59,960 nucleotides of DNA from Microcaldota archaeon (lineage in GTDB: Archaea; Micrarchaeota; Micrarchaeia; Norongarragalinales; UBA97): the NCBI GenBank assembly GCA_016194335.1, contig JACQBR010000008.1, forward strand, positions 64,864 through 124,823. The letters run 5' to 3'. The notes under the pieces were generated by a model. That model worked only from the letters and a program-made list of their open reading frames with translations. It was not told the DNA's origin and did no database searches. Both the position numbers and the translations under genes were made by a program. Positions within the stretch are counted from its first letter, which is position 1, and each line of letters starts with the position of its first letter. Of the stretch, positions 58,065-59,960 are shown in pieces.

Positions 58065-59960
58065 ATGCGTTGGAATCTACTGGTGGTTTTGGCTCTTTTC
58101 GGGGCGGTGGCGGTGCAGGCCAATCTTCCCGACTTGGCTTTAATCGCCTCTCCCGGCACGGCTTGGGCTGCGTTGGGCAGGCAGGCCGTTTTTTCAGTGA
58201 GAGTTTCAAACTTCGGCAACTCCTTTTCGGGCAGGACGCAACTGGCCGCCACGTTTCCAGATGGCCTTTCCGTCTCGCCTTCGCTTTCATCCGTTCCCGC
58301 CCTGCTTGCCGGCCGTTCTGCTGCTTTTTCATTCACCGTCACTTGCGTTAAGCAGGGCGCCTATTCCCCTTCTTTCGTCGTTGACCCCCGCAACTCCATT
58401 GCGGAGTTGAACGAAAACAACAACGCAGCTTCGGTGAGCGTCACGTGCGGAGAGCTTCCAGACTTGGGCGTGGCCATCACCCCCCGCGCAAGCCAGCCCC
58501 TTTCCTACGATGAAGCGGCGGCCTTCAACGTCACCACGCTCAACTTCGGCAGGGTCAATGCGGGGCAGTCGGCCACCGTCGTGGCCTATTCGGGGTTCAC
58601 CGGCGGCCTGCTAATCCAGCCAGCCACGCCGGCATACCTTCCAATCGCGCAGCTCGCGCCCGGAGGGAAGTCCCTCGTCCAGTTCAAGCTCACCTGCAGG
58701 ATTCCCGGCGTTTACTTTCTCAACGCGTACGCCGACATTGCCAAGGCCGTGAGGGAGTCGAACGAGAACAACAATGACGACGGGGTGAAAGTCACCTGCG
58801 CCGGGTTTCCCGACCTCAACGCCACCATCTCCCCGCGCGCAAACCTCACCCTTTCCTACGACAAGGCGAATCTCTTCAACGTCACCACGCTCAACTTCGG
58901 CAAATCCCCGGCAGGGCAGTCAGCCACGCTTGTGGATTATTCCGGCCCCAAGGAAGGCCTGTGGATCCTTCCCCTCACGCCGGCCTACCTTCCAGTCCCT
59001 CGCCTCGCCCCGGGCGCTAATTCAGTTTCCGGCCTCTACGTCACCTGCAGGCTTCCTGGCGTTTATTCCCTCTTCGGATTGGCCGACGTGAAGAATGTCG
59101 TGAGTGAGTCCGACGAGGCGAACAACAACGACACGCTCGTCCTAAATTGTGCGAGTCCGCCAAGTCCGGATTTGGTTTCGCGCATCAGCCCGCGTTCCCA
59201 GTCGGCGTTTGTCGGGCAGGTGGTTCCTGTTGTCTTGACTACTTCCAACGTGGGTAATGGTTCGGCGGGGAGGTCGGTCACTACGCTGCAGTTGGGCGCG
59301 GGGGCGACGCAGTTTTATTATTTGCCTGCGCTTGGGCCGGGCCAGTCTGTGGTTAACGCGTCGTTTAACGGGACGTTCACTTGTTACCGGCCGGGTAATT
59401 TCACGCTGGTGAGTTCTGCCGACGCGCTTGGGCAGGTGATGGAGTCTGACGAGTTGAACAATAACGATTCGATTGTCATCGCTTGCGTGCAGCCGGCATT
59501 GCCCGACCTAGTGACTAACTTCAGCACGCACGTCCTGAACTTGGTTGTGGGCCAGTCCGCGTCGGCCACCGTCACCACGAGGAACGTCGGCAAGGCTTCG
59601 TCCGGCGCGTCGGACACTGCCGTCACGGGCGGTGCGGGTTTGCCGTATTTCGTCCGCGTGCCTGCGCTCAAGGCGGGGGAGCAGTTCGCCAGCCTTCCCC
59701 TTAATTTCACTTGCACGAGGCCGGGGGTGTTCTATCCCTACGCCGTTGCCGACTATTCAAAAGTCGTGAGTGAGTCCGACGAGGCGAACAACAACGACAC
59801 GCTCGTCCTAAATTGTGCGAGTCCGCCAAGTCCGGATTTGGTGACGCGCATCAGCCCGCGCTTCCAGACGGTGTTCGTCGGGCAGGACATGCCCGTGAGC
59901 GTTGCCACTTCCAACGTGGGCAACGCCCCGGCGGGGAACTCGGCGGTTACCTTGCAGGTG
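58065..59960 (+). CDS. Secreted CARDB-repeat surface protein (3' end outside window)
   Basis: 632 codons without stop. A Sec signal (LLVVLALFGAVAVQA) is followed by five complete CARDB-like beta domains and the start of a sixth. Each ends with a pattern like ESDEANNNDTLVLNC and starts with PDL. Each domain has two cysteines, one in T-C-x-R-P-G (or close) and one in the final N/T-C, so a disulfide per domain is likely. Probably an adhesion or S-layer-like protein. Confidence 0.85.
   Translation, partial: MRWNLLVVLALFGAVAVQANLPDLALIASPGTAWAALGRQAVFSVRVSNFGNSFSGRTQLAATFPDGLSVSPSLSSVPALLAGRSAAFSFTVTCVKQGAYSPSFVVDPRNSIAELNENNNAASVSVTCGELPDLGVAITPRASQPLSYDEAAAFNVTTLNFGRVNAGQSATVVAYSGFTGGLLIQPATPAYLPIAQLAPGGKSLVQFKLTCRIPGVYFLNAYADIAKAVRESNENNNDDGVKVTCAGFPDLNATISPRANLTLSYDKANLFNVTTLNFGKSPAGQSATLVDYSGPKEGLWILPLTPAYLPVPRLAPGANSVSGLYVTCRLPGVYSLFGLADVKNVVSESDEANNNDTLVLNCASPPSPDLVSRISPRSQSAFVGQVVPVVLTTSNVGNGSAGRSVTTLQLGAGATQFYYLPALGPGQSVVNASFNGTFTCYRPGNFTLVSSADALGQVMESDELNNNDSIVIACVQPALPDLVTNFSTHVLNLVVGQSASATVTTRNVGKASSGASDTAVTGGAGLPYFVRVPALKAGEQFASLPLNFTCTRPGVFYPYAVADYSKVVSESDEANNNDTLVLNCASPPSPDLVTRISPRFQTVFVGQDMPVSVATSNVGNAPAGNSAVTLQV

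Noticed and set aside
1-59960. CRISPR arrays
   Set aside because: No run of three or more regularly spaced repeats with unique spacers was seen; the dispersed 91 and 114 base elements are not arrays.
1-59960. Transposase or integrase linked to the repeat elements
   Set aside because: No coding region with DDE, HUH, serine or tyrosine recombinase motifs was found.

Overview
The window is archaeal. The evidence is gene content: Orc1/Cdc6, prefoldin beta, the KEOPS subunit Pcc1, a Brix-domain protein, NMD3, a beta-CASP nuclease, a PIN-ATPase, DUF2070, an ADP-forming acetyl-CoA synthetase pair and SepF. Many start codons also lie about 25-30 bases behind an A/T-rich TATA-like box, as in leaderless archaeal transcripts, while others follow GGTGA-type ribosome sites. 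The compact, fusion-rich, GC-rich gene set would fit a DPANN lineage such as Diapherotrites or Micrarchaeota, but that placement is inference.

Layout. 1-1060: HepT/MntA toxin-antitoxin module between two copies of a 21-base direct repeat, beside a duplicated hairpin sequence. 1.1-9.0 kb: MsrQ-like heme protein, 2-hydroxyacid dehydrogenase, two transporters, Brix protein, Na+/H+ antiporter, Pcc1 and prefoldin. 9.2-15.6 kb: pilin-like protein, a 712-residue orphan, DHH and Mre11-like phosphoesterases, a frameshifted J-like pseudogene and a coiled-coil protein. 15.6-21.8 kb: CorA, ADP-forming acetyl-CoA synthetase subunits, beta-CASP nuclease, GMP synthase. 21.8-29.6 kb: surface-glycan cluster (four glycosyltransferases, a membrane thioredoxin-like protein, DUF2070). 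29.7-37.2 kb: complete histidine operon with GD, C-HAD and IE fusions, preceded by tRNA-His(GUG) and an AbrB-ACT regulator. 37.3-41.3 kb: chimeric ABC/surface-protein remnant, AbrB protein, NMD3, small regulators. 41.3-49.9 kb: PIN-ATPase, DUF218, HemK-like methyltransferase, membrane proteins, TrmJ, HAD and PEP-mobile-domain proteins. 50.1-52.0 kb: divergent sepF and orc1. 52.1-54.1 kb: DUF4258/zinc-AbrB toxin-antitoxin pair and a Fic gene with inverted operators. 54.3-59.96 kb: K+ channel, DEAD-box helicase, second MsrQ-like protein, 6-phosphogluconate dehydrogenase and the start of a large repeat-domain surface protein that runs off the end.

The most unusual features are: (1) two related families of short palindromic insertion-like elements (four 91-base copies, two identical 114-base copies), all in one orientation, some supplying coding sequence, start codons or stop codons to neighbouring genes; (2) the histidine locus, where tRNA-His sits directly before hisGD, small His-containing ORFs occupy the leader, the HisG N-terminus is out of frame with its ATG, and an amino-acid-sensing-type regulator lies upstream; (3) repeated 60-73 base imperfect tandem duplications exactly at gene ends.
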